Assembly (NCBI RefSeq): GCF_003248455.1 | Contig: NZ_QFNM01000022.1 | Span: 1-64,000 of the forward strand | Origin: Brevundimonas sp. | GTDB lineage: Bacteria > Pseudomonadota > Alphaproteobacteria > Caulobacterales > Caulobacteraceae | DNA: 64,000 nt | Direction of reading: 5' to 3' | In this document: piece by piece, positions 26,346-34,406 of the stretch | Position numbering within the stretch: position 1 is the first letter of the stretch | How the letters are laid out: each line of letters begins with the position of its first letter | Notes under the pieces: model-generated | Database searches by the model: none | Told to the model about the DNA's origin: nothing | Seen by the model: the letters and a program-made list of their open reading frames with translations, nothing else | Position numbers and translations under genes: made by a program

Positions 26346-26442
26346 TCCCCGCACTCCTTGCGGGGAATATGGGCGTTATGCGCCGCAGGAGCAAGGCTGT
26401 TCTCCGCGTGAAGTGCGGAGAATAGGACGCCTAATCTCCGCA
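26344..26442. promoter_or_regulatory. Repeated inverted sites (ATTCyCCGCA) at the fic promoter
   Basis: ATTCCCCGCA at 26344-26353 and its complement at 26359-26368 form a perfect 10-bp palindrome over five bases. Its loop and right arm contain the fic ribosome site. A second pair, TTCTCCGC (26400-26407) and GCGGAGAA (26415-26422), and a single AATCTCCGCA (26433-26442), follow upstream. They may be operators for a repressor, plausibly the winged helix of Fic itself. Confidence 0.55.
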
Positions 26443-26569
26443 CCAAGGGAGGCCTCGCACACTATAGGCGGCCCCCGCACCCTGGGTATCCGCGGACTGC
26501 GCGGCTATCGGCGCCCAAGGAGCTCCGAAACCCGCGGGCCGCAGTTGGGCCTCAGGCGGAGACGCCCGC

Positions 26570-28464
26570 TCAAGAGGCTGGGCGCGCGCCCTTCGGCGCC
26601 GCATGCCGGGAGAAGCCGACCACGAGGATAGCAATCGTCAGAAGCTGAACGGCGACGCCCTCGACCGTCGGATAAAGACCGAGGATCTCGATGCGGGGGA
26701 TCCACTCCAGCGGATGGACATCGAGCCAGCCCGCCTCCTGCAGCGCAGCCACGCCCTTGCCGACGAGGACGACCGACAGGATGGCCATGAGGATCGAGCT
26801 CAGCGAGAAGAACCGGCCGATCGGGAGGCGCATGCTGTAGGCCAGCAAGGCCCAGGCCACCACGGCCAGGATGGCCACCGCCGTCAGGGCGCCGGCCAGC
26901 ATGCCGAGATGGCCGCCCTGGCTCCAGATCGCCGCATAGAAGAGGATGGTCTCGAACACCTCGCGATAGACGACGATGAAGGCCAGCAGGAACAGGAACC
27001 AGGCCGACCGCTTCGACAGCGCGTGGGAGAGCTTGTCGCGGATATAGGTCTGCCAGGCGTCGGCGTGCGACTTCCCATGCATCCAGATGCCGACCGAGAC
27101 GAGCACCACGGCCGCCAGGAGCGAGCCGAATCCTTCGGTGAGCTCCCGGCTGGCGCCGCTGATGGAGATGAAGAAGGTCGCGGCCGCCCAGGTGGCGCCG
27201 CCGGCGACCAGCGCGGCCACCCAGCCGCCGTGGACGTAGCGCTCATCGCCACCACGATGAGGATGGCTTCCAGCCCTTCGCGCAGCAGGATGGTGAAAGC
27301 GCCGAGGAAGCTGGCGAGATTGTCCGCCTCCTGGGGCGCGAGGGCGCGTTCGGCCGTGTCCAGCAGGGCGTTCGCGCGGGCGACCCGGTCCGCGACCTCC
27401 TGGGTCGGCGCGCGCCTGCTGATCGAGATGCGCAGGTCGGTCATGGCCGTCTCGACCCGCCGCAGCAAGACGCCGTCACGAGCGCCGAGCGCCGGCTCCA
27501 CCGGTTCGACGCCGTCGAGATAGGCCGAGAGGGCGAGGTCGGTCGCGGCCTTGCGGTCGCCCCGGCGATAGGCGGCCTCGCTTTCGGCCAGTCGCGTCCG
27601 GGCCAGGGTCAGGGTCGATCCCTCGGCGCGAACCGTCGCCTCGGGATGGCGACGCAGGTGAGCGATGACCGCCCGCGCCTTCGTCTCGCCGATCCTTGTC
27701 GCCAGCTCCGCCGGGGTGGCCTGGGTGAGGGCGGCCAGGTCAGGGAACGCGGCGCGGATCGCCGCGTCGCTCTCCCAGAGGCGTCGACCTTCGGCGGCTT
27801 CGGCGTCGGTGAAGGCGAACCGGCCCACGTAGAAGGCCAAGGCCCAGCGATCCTCGGCCGGCAGATGGGCGAAGCTGGCCATGGCCGTGCCCTCGAGCCC
27901 CTGATCGATCACCTGGTAGAGGCCGAACACGCTGCGCTGACGGGCGCGCTCCACATCCGCGAAGGCGATCGCAGGCGGGTCGAGCCCCTCGGCGCCCGGT
28001 CCGTCGGCGCGTCCGGTCACGCCATGGCAGACCGAGCATTGCTCGGCATAGAGGGTCGCGCCGCGGGCCAGATCAGGCGGGAACGAAGGCGCGAGCGGGC
28101 TCGGATAGGCCGCCAGCACCGCGCCGGCCAGCGCCTTGGCCCGGGCCCCGACGACCCCCGGGTCGGCCTTGTCGAGGATGGCCGCCTGCAGGGCCTCCGC
28201 GTCACGGATCAGGCCGGCCTTGGCCGGGTTCGGCGGCAGGGCGTCCAGGCGGGTCCGGATCTGGCCGCCGAACTCGATCATCTCGCCGTATTCGGCCGGA
28301 TTGGTCACCTGACCATTGGCAACCGCGCCGGCATAGTCGACCGCCACATAGTCGAGCAGTCGCCAGGCGACCTGGGCCTCGGAGGCGGACGGCGCCTGGG
28401 CCAGGGCGGGTGCGGACAGCCCCATCGCAAGCATCAGGGCGAAAAGGCGGAGCAGAGGGCGCAT
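26570..28464 (-). pseudogene. Cytochrome c-FTR1 iron permease fusion, disrupted by deletion/frameshift
   Basis: The 5' part (from ATG 28464) encodes a signal peptide (about 1-23), a helical domain, a c-type heme site CSVCHG (C143, C146, H147) and the start of the FTR1 permease up to LLREGLEAILIVVA. Near 27240 the frame breaks. The rest of FTR1 continues in another frame from RYVHGGWVAALVAGG through the second motif YREVFETILFY to the stop at 26570. Compared with normal FTR1, about 12-14 residues after the first REGLE motif are missing, so this is a short deletion with frame loss rather than a single miscalled base. Intact members import iron (ferric, after oxidation) across the inner membrane. 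Confidence 0.8.
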
Positions 28465-28625
28465 GGGAGACCTAGTTGTGAGCGGCTCGCAATAGCATTC
28501 AGGCGACGGCACTGTCGCGCTTTATTCGCGACGCGGCCGGGCTCGCAGGCGGCGACGGCTCCCCGTCCGCCGAGACGCCACGGCGCTGCGTGGCCAGCCC
28601 GGGCAGCTACGCGGCGCGGCGCTCG

Positions 28626-30038
28626 TTACAGGTGGATCGTGCGGTCGGCCACAGCCAGGCATGCCTCGCGCAAGGCTTCCGGAAGCGTCGGATGCGCATG
28701 GCTCGTCCGCGCCACGTCCTCGGCCGCCGCGCCGAATTGCATGACGGCGACCGCTTCATGGATCAGACTGCCGGCGTCCGGCCCCAGGATGTGCACGCCG
28801 AGAATCTTGTCCGTCCTGGCGTCCGCCAACACCTTGACCAACCCGTTCTTCTCCAACCGCGCCTTGGCCATGGCGTTTGCCGAGAACGGAAAGCGCCCGA
28901 CGCGATAGGCCACGCCGGCCGCCTTGAGGTCGTCCTCGGTGCGCCCGACTGAGGCCAGTTCCGGCCAGGTATAGACGACCGCCGGAATCGTTCCGTAGTC
29001 CACATGGCCCGCGCCCCCCGCCAGGCGTTCGGCCAGGGCGATCCCTTCCTCCTCCGCCTTGTGGGCCAGCATGGCGCCGCCGATGACGTCGCCGATGGCG
29101 TAGACCCCGTCGGCGCTGGTCCGGAACCCTTCGTCCACCGGAATAAAGCCCCTGCGGTCGGGCGCAATGCCGACCGTTTCCAGATCGAGCCTGGCGGTTG
29201 CGGGCCGTCGGCCGATGGAGACCAGCACGACATCGGCCTTGATGGTTCCTCGCGCGCCATCGCCCACGGGCTCGACGTCGAGGACGACGTCGTCGCCCTC
29301 CATCCGCGATCCGACCACCTTGTGCCCAAGGCAGAACTGGAAGCCCTGGGCCTCGAGCACCTTGTGCAGCGCCGCCGACATCTCCGAGTCGACGCCGGAG
29401 GCGATCCGGTCGAGCACTTCGATGACCGTGACCTCGCTGCCGAGCCGACGCCAGACCGACCCCAGCTCCAGTCCGACGTAGCCGCCGCCGATCACCGCCA
29501 GATGGCGCGGCGCCGCCGTCAGGCTCAGGGCGCCGGCGGAGGTGACGATTCGCCGCTCGTCGATGGGCAGGTCGGGCAAGGTCGCCGCTTCCGATCCGCT
29601 GGCGATGACCACCGCCTTGCTGGCCTGCACCTCGAAAGCGCCGTCCGCGGCGCGCACCTCCACCCGGTCGCGCGCCAGCAGCCGCCCGCGGCCCTGGAAG
29701 CGGGCGACCTTGTGCTTGCGCAGGAGGTAGGCGACCCCTTCGCCAAGCTCGGTCACCACCTTGCCCTTGTGCCGCATGACACCGTCAAGATCGGCCCGCA
29801 CATTGTCTACCATGACGCCGAACGCTTCGAGATTGCGCGCCATCTCCAGCCGCTCGGTGGCCTGGAGCAGCGCCTTGGACGGAATGCACCCGATGTTCAG
29901 GCAGGTCCCCCCGAGCAGTTCGCGGTCGTCGATGACCGCCACCGACAGGCCGAGCTGGCTCGCCCGGATCGCACACGGGTATCCGCCCGGCCCGCCGCCG
30001 ATGATCACCAGGTCGTAGGAGGTCGTCGAACGGCTCAT
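28626..30038 (-). CDS. lpdA: Dihydrolipoyl dehydrogenase (FAD disulfide reductase)
   Basis: A 470-residue pyridine nucleotide-disulfide oxidoreductase that reoxidises dihydrolipoamide with NAD. It shows the FAD motif IIGGGPGGY, the redox pair GGTCLNIGCIPSK (C46, C51), the NAD motif VIGGGYVGLELG and the C-terminal HAHPTLPE with the catalytic His-Glu. It lacks the N-terminal HMA domain and C-terminal Cys pair of mercuric reductase. No E1 or E2 gene is near, so it is probably an extra copy. It lies downstream of the P450 gene on the same strand with a 63-base gap. Confidence 0.93.
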   Translation of the reverse strand: MSRSTTSYDLVIIGGGPGGYPCAIRASQLGLSVAVIDDRELLGGTCLNIGCIPSKALLQATERLEMARNLEAFGVMVDNVRADLDGVMRHKGKVVTELGEGVAYLLRKHKVARFQGRGRLLARDRVEVRAADGAFEVQASKAVVIASGSEAATLPDLPIDERRIVTSAGALSLTAAPRHLAVIGGGYVGLELGSVWRRLGSEVTVIEVLDRIASGVDSEMSAALHKVLEAQGFQFCLGHKVVGSRMEGDDVVLDVEPVGDGARGTIKADVVLVSIGRRPATARLDLETVGIAPDRRGFIPVDEGFRTSADGVYAIGDVIGGAMLAHKAEEEGIALAERLAGGAGHVDYGTIPAVVYTWPELASVGRTEDDLKAAGVAYRVGRFPFSANAMAKARLEKNGLVKVLADARTDKILGVHILGPDAGSLIHEAVAVMQFGAAAEDVARTSHAHPTLPEALREACLAVADRTIHL

Positions 30039-30101
30039 GGCGTCAGCCTTTGCTGCGAGTGGATGGGAGAGAAGGGCCCCGGCCAGCCCGAGGAAGCGGC
30101 A

Positions 30102-31361
30102 TCAGGCGCCCCCCTCATTGAGGGCCGCGTCGCGCGTCTCCATTCGGAACCCGCTTCCGGGGAGGGCCGGCAGGCGGCGGAAGTCGATCTCCAGATCCTG
30201 ATCCGGCAGCCGGTAGTTCAGGTCGGCGAGCAGGCCGACGGCGCGCTCCATCAGCTCCACGACGATCCCTTCGCCAGGGCAACGGTGACCGGTCGCCGCA
30301 TCCCCACCGCCCTGGGGGATGAGACCGAACGGATCTCCGGAGCCGTCGCTGAACCGCTCCGGCCGGAACGCCTCGGGATCAGTCCAGTGTGCGGGATCGT
30401 GATTGGAGCCATAGAGGTCGAGGACCACCTGACGGCCCTCCGGGAAGACCAGGTCGCGCCAGCGAAACGGCGCGCGCACACGCCCGATCACTGCCGGGAA
30501 GAACGGATAGAAGCGTCGGACTTCCTGGACGAAGGCGCGGCGACGTCCGGCGTCGGCGTCGGCCAGACGGGCCGCATCCGGGTGAGCCTGCATCGCGTGC
30601 GCCACAAACACGATGTAGACCGAGGTCGCGACAGTCGGCCGCAATACATTGGCCAGTTCGACCGCCGCCGTGTGGATCGGCAACGGTTCGCCGTCCGCGG
30701 CGCGGGTCCAGGCCCAGGCGTGGGCGGCCGTGTCCGGATCCGGCGACAGACGGCCGGCGCGAATGTCTTCAATGATCGAGCCCAGCCAGGCGTCGACGCG
30801 GCGACGCGCGTGCCTCGACCACAGATGCCGGGGGCCCCGCGATCCCGCCGCGTCGAACAGCGCCCTCAGGTGACGGACCCGTTTCGCCTCTTCGTGCGGC
30901 TCGAGCGGCACGCCGGCCCAGGCGCAGACGGCCCGCGTTAGCACCGGCTGCAAGGCGTCATACAGCACGATGTCGTCCTCGCCGGCCCATTCGACGGCCG
31001 CGCGCCGCCACTCCGCTTCGAACAGTTCGCCCAGTCGCGCGACACGGGCTGGCGACATCAGGGACATGAACACGCCCTTGCGGGCGCGGTGGGCCTCGCC
31101 GTCCAGCCCCTGGACGCCGCCCTCGCCGAGCAGCGTGCGGCGGACCGGCGCCGGCATGGCGCCCGCCCGCACGATGCGGGTCTCGTCATAGAAGATCCGC
31201 GCCGCCTCGCGGCCTCTCAGACAGGTCGTCTCCTTCAGCGCCAGGCGGGTCTCGACGACGTCGGCGCCGGCCTGCTCGAACAGGTGGGAAAGGCGCCGAT
31301 AAGGGTCTGTCAGCAGGGCCAGGGTCTGGTCGCCGTGTCGCGAGGTCGGCCGATGCGTCAT
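30102..31361 (-). CDS. Cytochrome P450 of the CYP152 peroxygenase type
   Basis: A 419-residue P450. The heme Cys is C361 in GHRCPGEG, ExxR is E280-R283 (EVRR), and the loop LIPQGGGD before the Cys is typical of CYP152. The I-helix has R241-P242 (NVLRPTVA) instead of the usual acid-Thr pair; in CYP152 this Arg binds the fatty-acid carboxylate so the enzyme can use hydrogen peroxide directly. Expected reaction: alpha/beta hydroxylation or decarboxylation of fatty acids, without a redox partner. The ATG at 31361 has a GGAGGA site. Followed by lpdA. Confidence 0.92.
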   Translation of the reverse strand: MTHRPTSRHGDQTLALLTDPYRRLSHLFEQAGADVVETRLALKETTCLRGREAARIFYDETRIVRAGAMPAPVRRTLLGEGGVQGLDGEAHRARKGVFMSLMSPARVARLGELFEAEWRRAAVEWAGEDDIVLYDALQPVLTRAVCAWAGVPLEPHEEAKRVRHLRALFDAAGSRGPRHLWSRHARRRVDAWLGSIIEDIRAGRLSPDPDTAAHAWAWTRAADGEPLPIHTAAVELANVLRPTVATSVYIVFVAHAMQAHPDAARLADADAGRRRAFVQEVRRFYPFFPAVIGRVRAPFRWRDLVFPEGRQVVLDLYGSNHDPAHWTDPEAFRPERFSDGSGDPFGLIPQGGGDAATGHRCPGEGIVVELMERAVGLLADLNYRLPDQDLEIDFRRLPALPGSGFRMETRDAALNEGGA

Positions 31362-31473
31362 CGAAATCCTCCAGAAGGACGGGCGGTCCGCGACGGGAGC
31401 CGCCAATCGCCTCCAAACGTCGCGGTGGGCTAATGGCTCCGGGGTCTTTGCGCCTTCCGGATCTTCCACAGGG

Positions 31474-31908
31474 TCAAAGCGGCGCGGATGGATCGTGCAA
31501 CGCCTCGATCACCTTGCAGGCGGAGACCCGGCCCCCGGCGCATTCCGTCGTCATCCGCGACAGTTCGCGCTGGAGGGCGCGGAGCCGGGCGATCTTCTGT
31601 TTCACATCGGCGAGATGACGTTCGGCCAGGGTGCTGGCCTCGGCGCAGGGCCGATCGGGGTGATCCGACAGATCAAGCAAGGAGCGGATCGAATCCAGAT
31701 CGAAGCCCAGCTGGCGGGCATGCCGGATGAATGACAGGCGGCGCTCCGCCGCGTCGTCATACATGCGCCGGTCGCTGGCGGTGCGCGGCGGCGGCGGAAG
31801 CAAGCCGATTTCTTCATAGAAGCGGATGGTCGGAACCTTGACGCCCGTGGCGGCGGCCAGTTTGCCGATGGGGCGCAACCCGGACGAGGCGGGAGAGGGG
31901 AGGGGCAT
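31474..31908 (-). CDS. MerR-family metal-responsive regulator (ZntR/CadR/PbrR-like)
   Basis: A 144-residue activator. The winged-helix DNA-binding part is IGKLAAATGVKVPTIRFYEEIGLL; a long dimerisation helix follows. Cys residues stand at the metal-site positions of Zn/Cd/Pb sensors: RPCAEAS at the start of the dimer helix, then ECAGGRVSACKVIEAL. It is the last gene of the lspA-MAPEG-merR unit whose promoter (33044-33074) has a MerR dyad, consistent with autoregulation. It may also act at zntA. Confidence 0.88.
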   Translation of the reverse strand: MPLPSPASSGLRPIGKLAAATGVKVPTIRFYEEIGLLPPPPRTASDRRMYDDAAERRLSFIRHARQLGFDLDSIRSLLDLSDHPDRPCAEASTLAERHLADVKQKIARLRALQRELSRMTTECAGGRVSACKVIEALHDPSAPL

Positions 31909-31956
31909 CGCGTCAGCTCGTAACGGCGGGTGAAAGGCATCTGGGGCGGGGAGGGA

Positions 31957-32498
31957 TCATCGGCCCAGCCCCATCAGGACGACGGCGATGCCGAAGGCGG
32001 CAATCGTGGAGGCGCCGGTGAGCGCCATGCCGAAGGCCGGGGCCGCCGCGCCCTGCGCGTAACCCAGGGCGAAGAAACCCCGACCAACCAGATAAAGAGG
32101 GACCAACACCGGCAGCAGGATCATCTCCTCGCCGCGCAGCACGGTGGCGAGCACCAGGTGGGCGCTCACCGCCAGAACGGTCTGTTCAAGCGAGTTCTGT
32201 AGCACGGCGGCGGGTAGGGCGAGCCTGGCGCCGGGCGCCGCATCGGCGGACCCGGCCGGTCGGCGTCGGACCGGAACCGGATGCTGGCCACCACCCTCAA
32301 ACACCCCGCGAGCCACAGGAAGACCGGGAGATTCGCCTGCAGGGCATAGGCCAGCCTATCGGCCGTCGCCATGTCGCGCGCCGCGCCGAGAAGGGGCGGG
32401 GAAAGCCGCAGCCAGGCGGAGGCCGCCGCTGAGGCGGTGATGAGAATCGCCGGCGCCGAGCGGACGGCGATCGCCCTCTGTTCGGCGGGAAGCCTCAT
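31957..32498 (-). pseudogene. MAPEG-family membrane protein, frameshifted
   Basis: The 5' half (ATG at 32498, MRLPAEQRAIAVRSAP...) carries two hydrophobic segments and ends in frame at CLRVVASIRF. The 3' half continues in another frame with ARLALPAAVLQNSLEQTVLAV, the MAPEG signature, and two more membrane spans to 31957. The frames meet near 32250 in a G-run; restoring one base would give one continuous four-helix MAPEG protein. It overlaps the lspA stop by four bases. MAPEG proteins include glutathione-dependent membrane enzymes; the role here is unknown. Confidence 0.7.
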
Positions 32499-33019
32499 CG
32501 CGCCGCCCGTCCCAGGGTCGAGGACGCCGCGCGGCTGTCCGAGCCCCGGACGGTGAGGAGGAGCAGCGCGACGCCGCAGACAATGGCCGCATCGGCGAGG
32601 TTGAAGGTCGGCCAGTGCGCCGCCCCCCAATGAAGATCGATAAAATCGGTGACCGCGCCAAAGCGTAGCCGGTCGACGAGGTTCCCGATCGCTCCACCGG
32701 CGATGAGGCCTGCGGCGGCCGCCGTCACGGCGCTGCGCGTGCGCCAGATCCACGCCAGCAGGGCGCCGATGATCAGGGAGGCCACGGCGCTCAGCGCCCA
32801 GCGGCCGACGGCGCCTGAGCCGGCGAACAGGCCGAAGGTGACGCCGGGGTTGAACCCGAGACGCAGCGCGAGAAACGGCGTGAGGTTGATCGGAGCGTCC
32901 AGCTGAGCGCGCGCCGCGGCCTTGGCGGCCTGATCCACGACGGCGATCAGCGCCGCGAGCGCGAAGGCGATCGTCTGCAGGCGGCCGGGAACGCGTCGCG
33001 TCGGGTGCATGGTGATCAT
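32495..33019 (-). CDS. lspA: Lipoprotein signal peptidase (signal peptidase II), accessory copy
   Basis: A 174-residue inner-membrane aspartic protease that removes signal peptides from prolipoproteins. The catalytic Asp residues are in GNLVDRLRFG and FNLADAAI; FNPGVTFGLF is the usual N-motif. Four membrane spans. The ATG at 33019 has a GGAGG site; a TTG seven codons earlier is possible. Accessory lspA genes often travel with MerR and metal exporters on mobile elements, and this copy sits behind a MerR-type promoter. Confidence 0.92.
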   Translation of the reverse strand: MITMHPTRRVPGRLQTIAFALAALIAVVDQAAKAAARAQLDAPINLTPFLALRLGFNPGVTFGLFAGSGAVGRWALSAVASLIIGALLAWIWRTRSAVTAAAAGLIAGGAIGNLVDRLRFGAVTDFIDLHWGAAHWPTFNLADAAIVCGVALLLLTVRGSDSRAASSTLGRAAR

Positions 33020-33043
33020 GAAGCCTCCAATGGATTTCAACTG

Positions 33044-33074
33044 ATTTTGGGCCCTCTAGTTACTAGAGGATCAA
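33044..33074 (-). promoter_or_regulatory. MerR-type promoter of the lspA-MAPEG-merR unit
   Basis: On the minus strand, TTGATC (33074-33069) and CAAAAT (33049-33044) are separated by 19 bases, the overlong spacer of MerR-activated promoters. The spacer carries a 17-bp palindrome at 33053-33069, CCTCTAGT-A-ACTAGAGG, close to CadR/PbrR operators. Confidence 0.85.
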
Positions 33075-33176
33075 GCTGGTTTTATCTGACAGGCGTTTCT
33101 TTCATGGAAGCCATGCATTCTCGGCATGATCGTCTAGCCATTGGGAGATGCATGCTTCTCGCGAAAGGGTAATCCG

Positions 33177-33753
33177 ATGACTGAACCCCCTCTCGTCCTG
33201 TGCACTTCCTCGCCCGGCTGCAGTTGCGGCGTGGCCTCCAGGTTCGACAGCGCCACCCCGCCTACCGGCGCATCATGATCGCGGTGATCGCCGTCAACTG
33301 CGCCGCCTTTATGGCCATAGCCAGCGGCGTGTCCCTGCAAGGCTCGGCGCCCCCTGGGCGCCAATGTGCTCAACTTCCTGGCCGACGCGCCACCTACGGC
33401 ATCAGCCTGGCCGTGATCGGACGTTCGGTCGCCGTGCAGTCCGGGGCGGCCAATGGCCAAGGCGCCAGCCTCGTTGCGTTGGTGCTGTTATTCCTCAGCT
33501 ACGCGATCTCGCGAGCCACCTCCGGGGCGCCGTCCCGTGGCATCACCGGACTGGGCCCTCTGGGCTTCTTCGCCAACGCCCTGGCCGGCTTACTGCTGGT
33601 AAGCCACTGCGCAGGCGACGCCAACGTCCGCTCGCTCTGGCTATGCGCGCGCAACGACCTTACCCAGAGCCTGGCGTCGCGGCGACCGGCGGAGCGGTCT
33701 GGCTGACCGGTTCACGATGGCCCGACCTGATAGCGGGAGCGCTACTCAGGTGA
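33177..33753 (+). pseudogene. Cation diffusion facilitator (CzcD/DmeF-like), degraded
   Basis: Pieces of one membrane transporter are spread over several frames. A Cys-rich start (ATG 33177, CTSSPGCSCG) is followed by AYRRIMIAVIAVNCAAFMA (span 1). NVLNFLADA in a shifted frame is the DxxxD metal-site helix, with its first Asp replaced by Asn. ATYGISLAVIGRS, later spans and DANVRSLWLCARND come next, then GVAATGGAVWLTGSRWPDL in yet another frame. At least three frameshifts are needed. It lies between the MerR promoter and the czc operon; the intact CDF at 40098 may have made it dispensable. Confidence 0.7.
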
Positions 33754-33894
33754 AGATTGCGCATTCTGCAATCTCGATCCACCTGCAGACGCAGCGAAAG
33801 AATCGGACGCGATCAGCGTGCGCTCGCTTAAAGATCGCTCGACGTTGCTGAATAGGTCGAGATGGCCGACGACGCGCCACTCTCGGCCTTGCAT
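33742..33894 (-). CDS. Small open frame, unknown
   Basis: A 50-codon frame on the minus strand, MQGREWRVVGHLDLFSNVER onward, with a purine-rich AGGGAGAGGGAAAG stretch five bases before the ATG. No family recognised and no membrane span. It may be the remnant of a longer protein, since the following DNA belongs to the degraded CDF. The region to 34004 otherwise shows nothing. Confidence 0.25.
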   Translation of the reverse strand: MQGREWRVVGHLDLFSNVERSLSERTLIASDSFAASAGGSRLQNAQSSPE

Positions 33895-34004
33895 GTCGAC
33901 TTTCCCTCTCCCTCACCGCGGATTGGTGGTCACTCGAAACAGTCGCAGCCCCCGAACACTGTAACAGATTGCTTGATCGCCCGAATGAAAGTATCCACCA
34001 CGCG

Positions 34005-34349
34005 ATGGCGTGGCCAATTGCGACATGGGCAAGACTGATACTGGCGGTGACCCTGGTCTCCGCCGTGTTTTTCGTCGCCCCGATCGCTGACGCCGCGACC
34101 TGCGCCCCAGAGACGACCTCGGCTCACGCCATGGTCGCTCAGGATGCAGGCGATAGCGACCAGGGCGACCTTGGCGGTGGGCACGGAGTCTGCACCCACG
34201 GCCACTGCCACCACAACGGAACCGCCCGTGCGGATGTCGCCGACGACATCGCGATGCAAATCCACGCAAGGCCGGTTCACGCCTTCCCCTCGAGTGATTT
34301 TCCGTCGTCGATCTCGCCCGACGGCCTGAAGCGTCCGCCCAGAGTCTGA
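34005..34349 (+). CDS. CzcI-like secreted metal-binding peptide
   Basis: About 114 residues, starting at the ATG at 34005 so that a signal peptide comes first (WARLILAVTLVSAVFFVAP-IADA). The mature part is acidic and contains a His/Cys cluster, HGVCTHGHCHHN (about residues 60-72), well suited to bind zinc or cobalt. Small proteins of this kind precede czcC in many czc operons and tune the system. No other domain. First gene of the czc operon; czcC begins 57 bases later. Confidence 0.7.
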   Translation: MAWPIATWARLILAVTLVSAVFFVAPIADAATCAPETTSAHAMVAQDAGDSDQGDLGGGHGVCTHGHCHHNGTARADVADDIAMQIHARPVHAFPSSDFPSSISPDGLKRPPRV

Positions 34350-34406
34350 CACGACGTCTGCGCCGCCGTGCGCGCGATCTCGTGTCAAATTTCTGGAAGA
34401 TGAATC

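Noticed and set aside
28626..30038. lpdA as mercuric reductase
   Set aside because: No HMA domain and no C-terminal Cys pair; the HAHPTLPE ending is that of dihydrolipoyl dehydrogenase.
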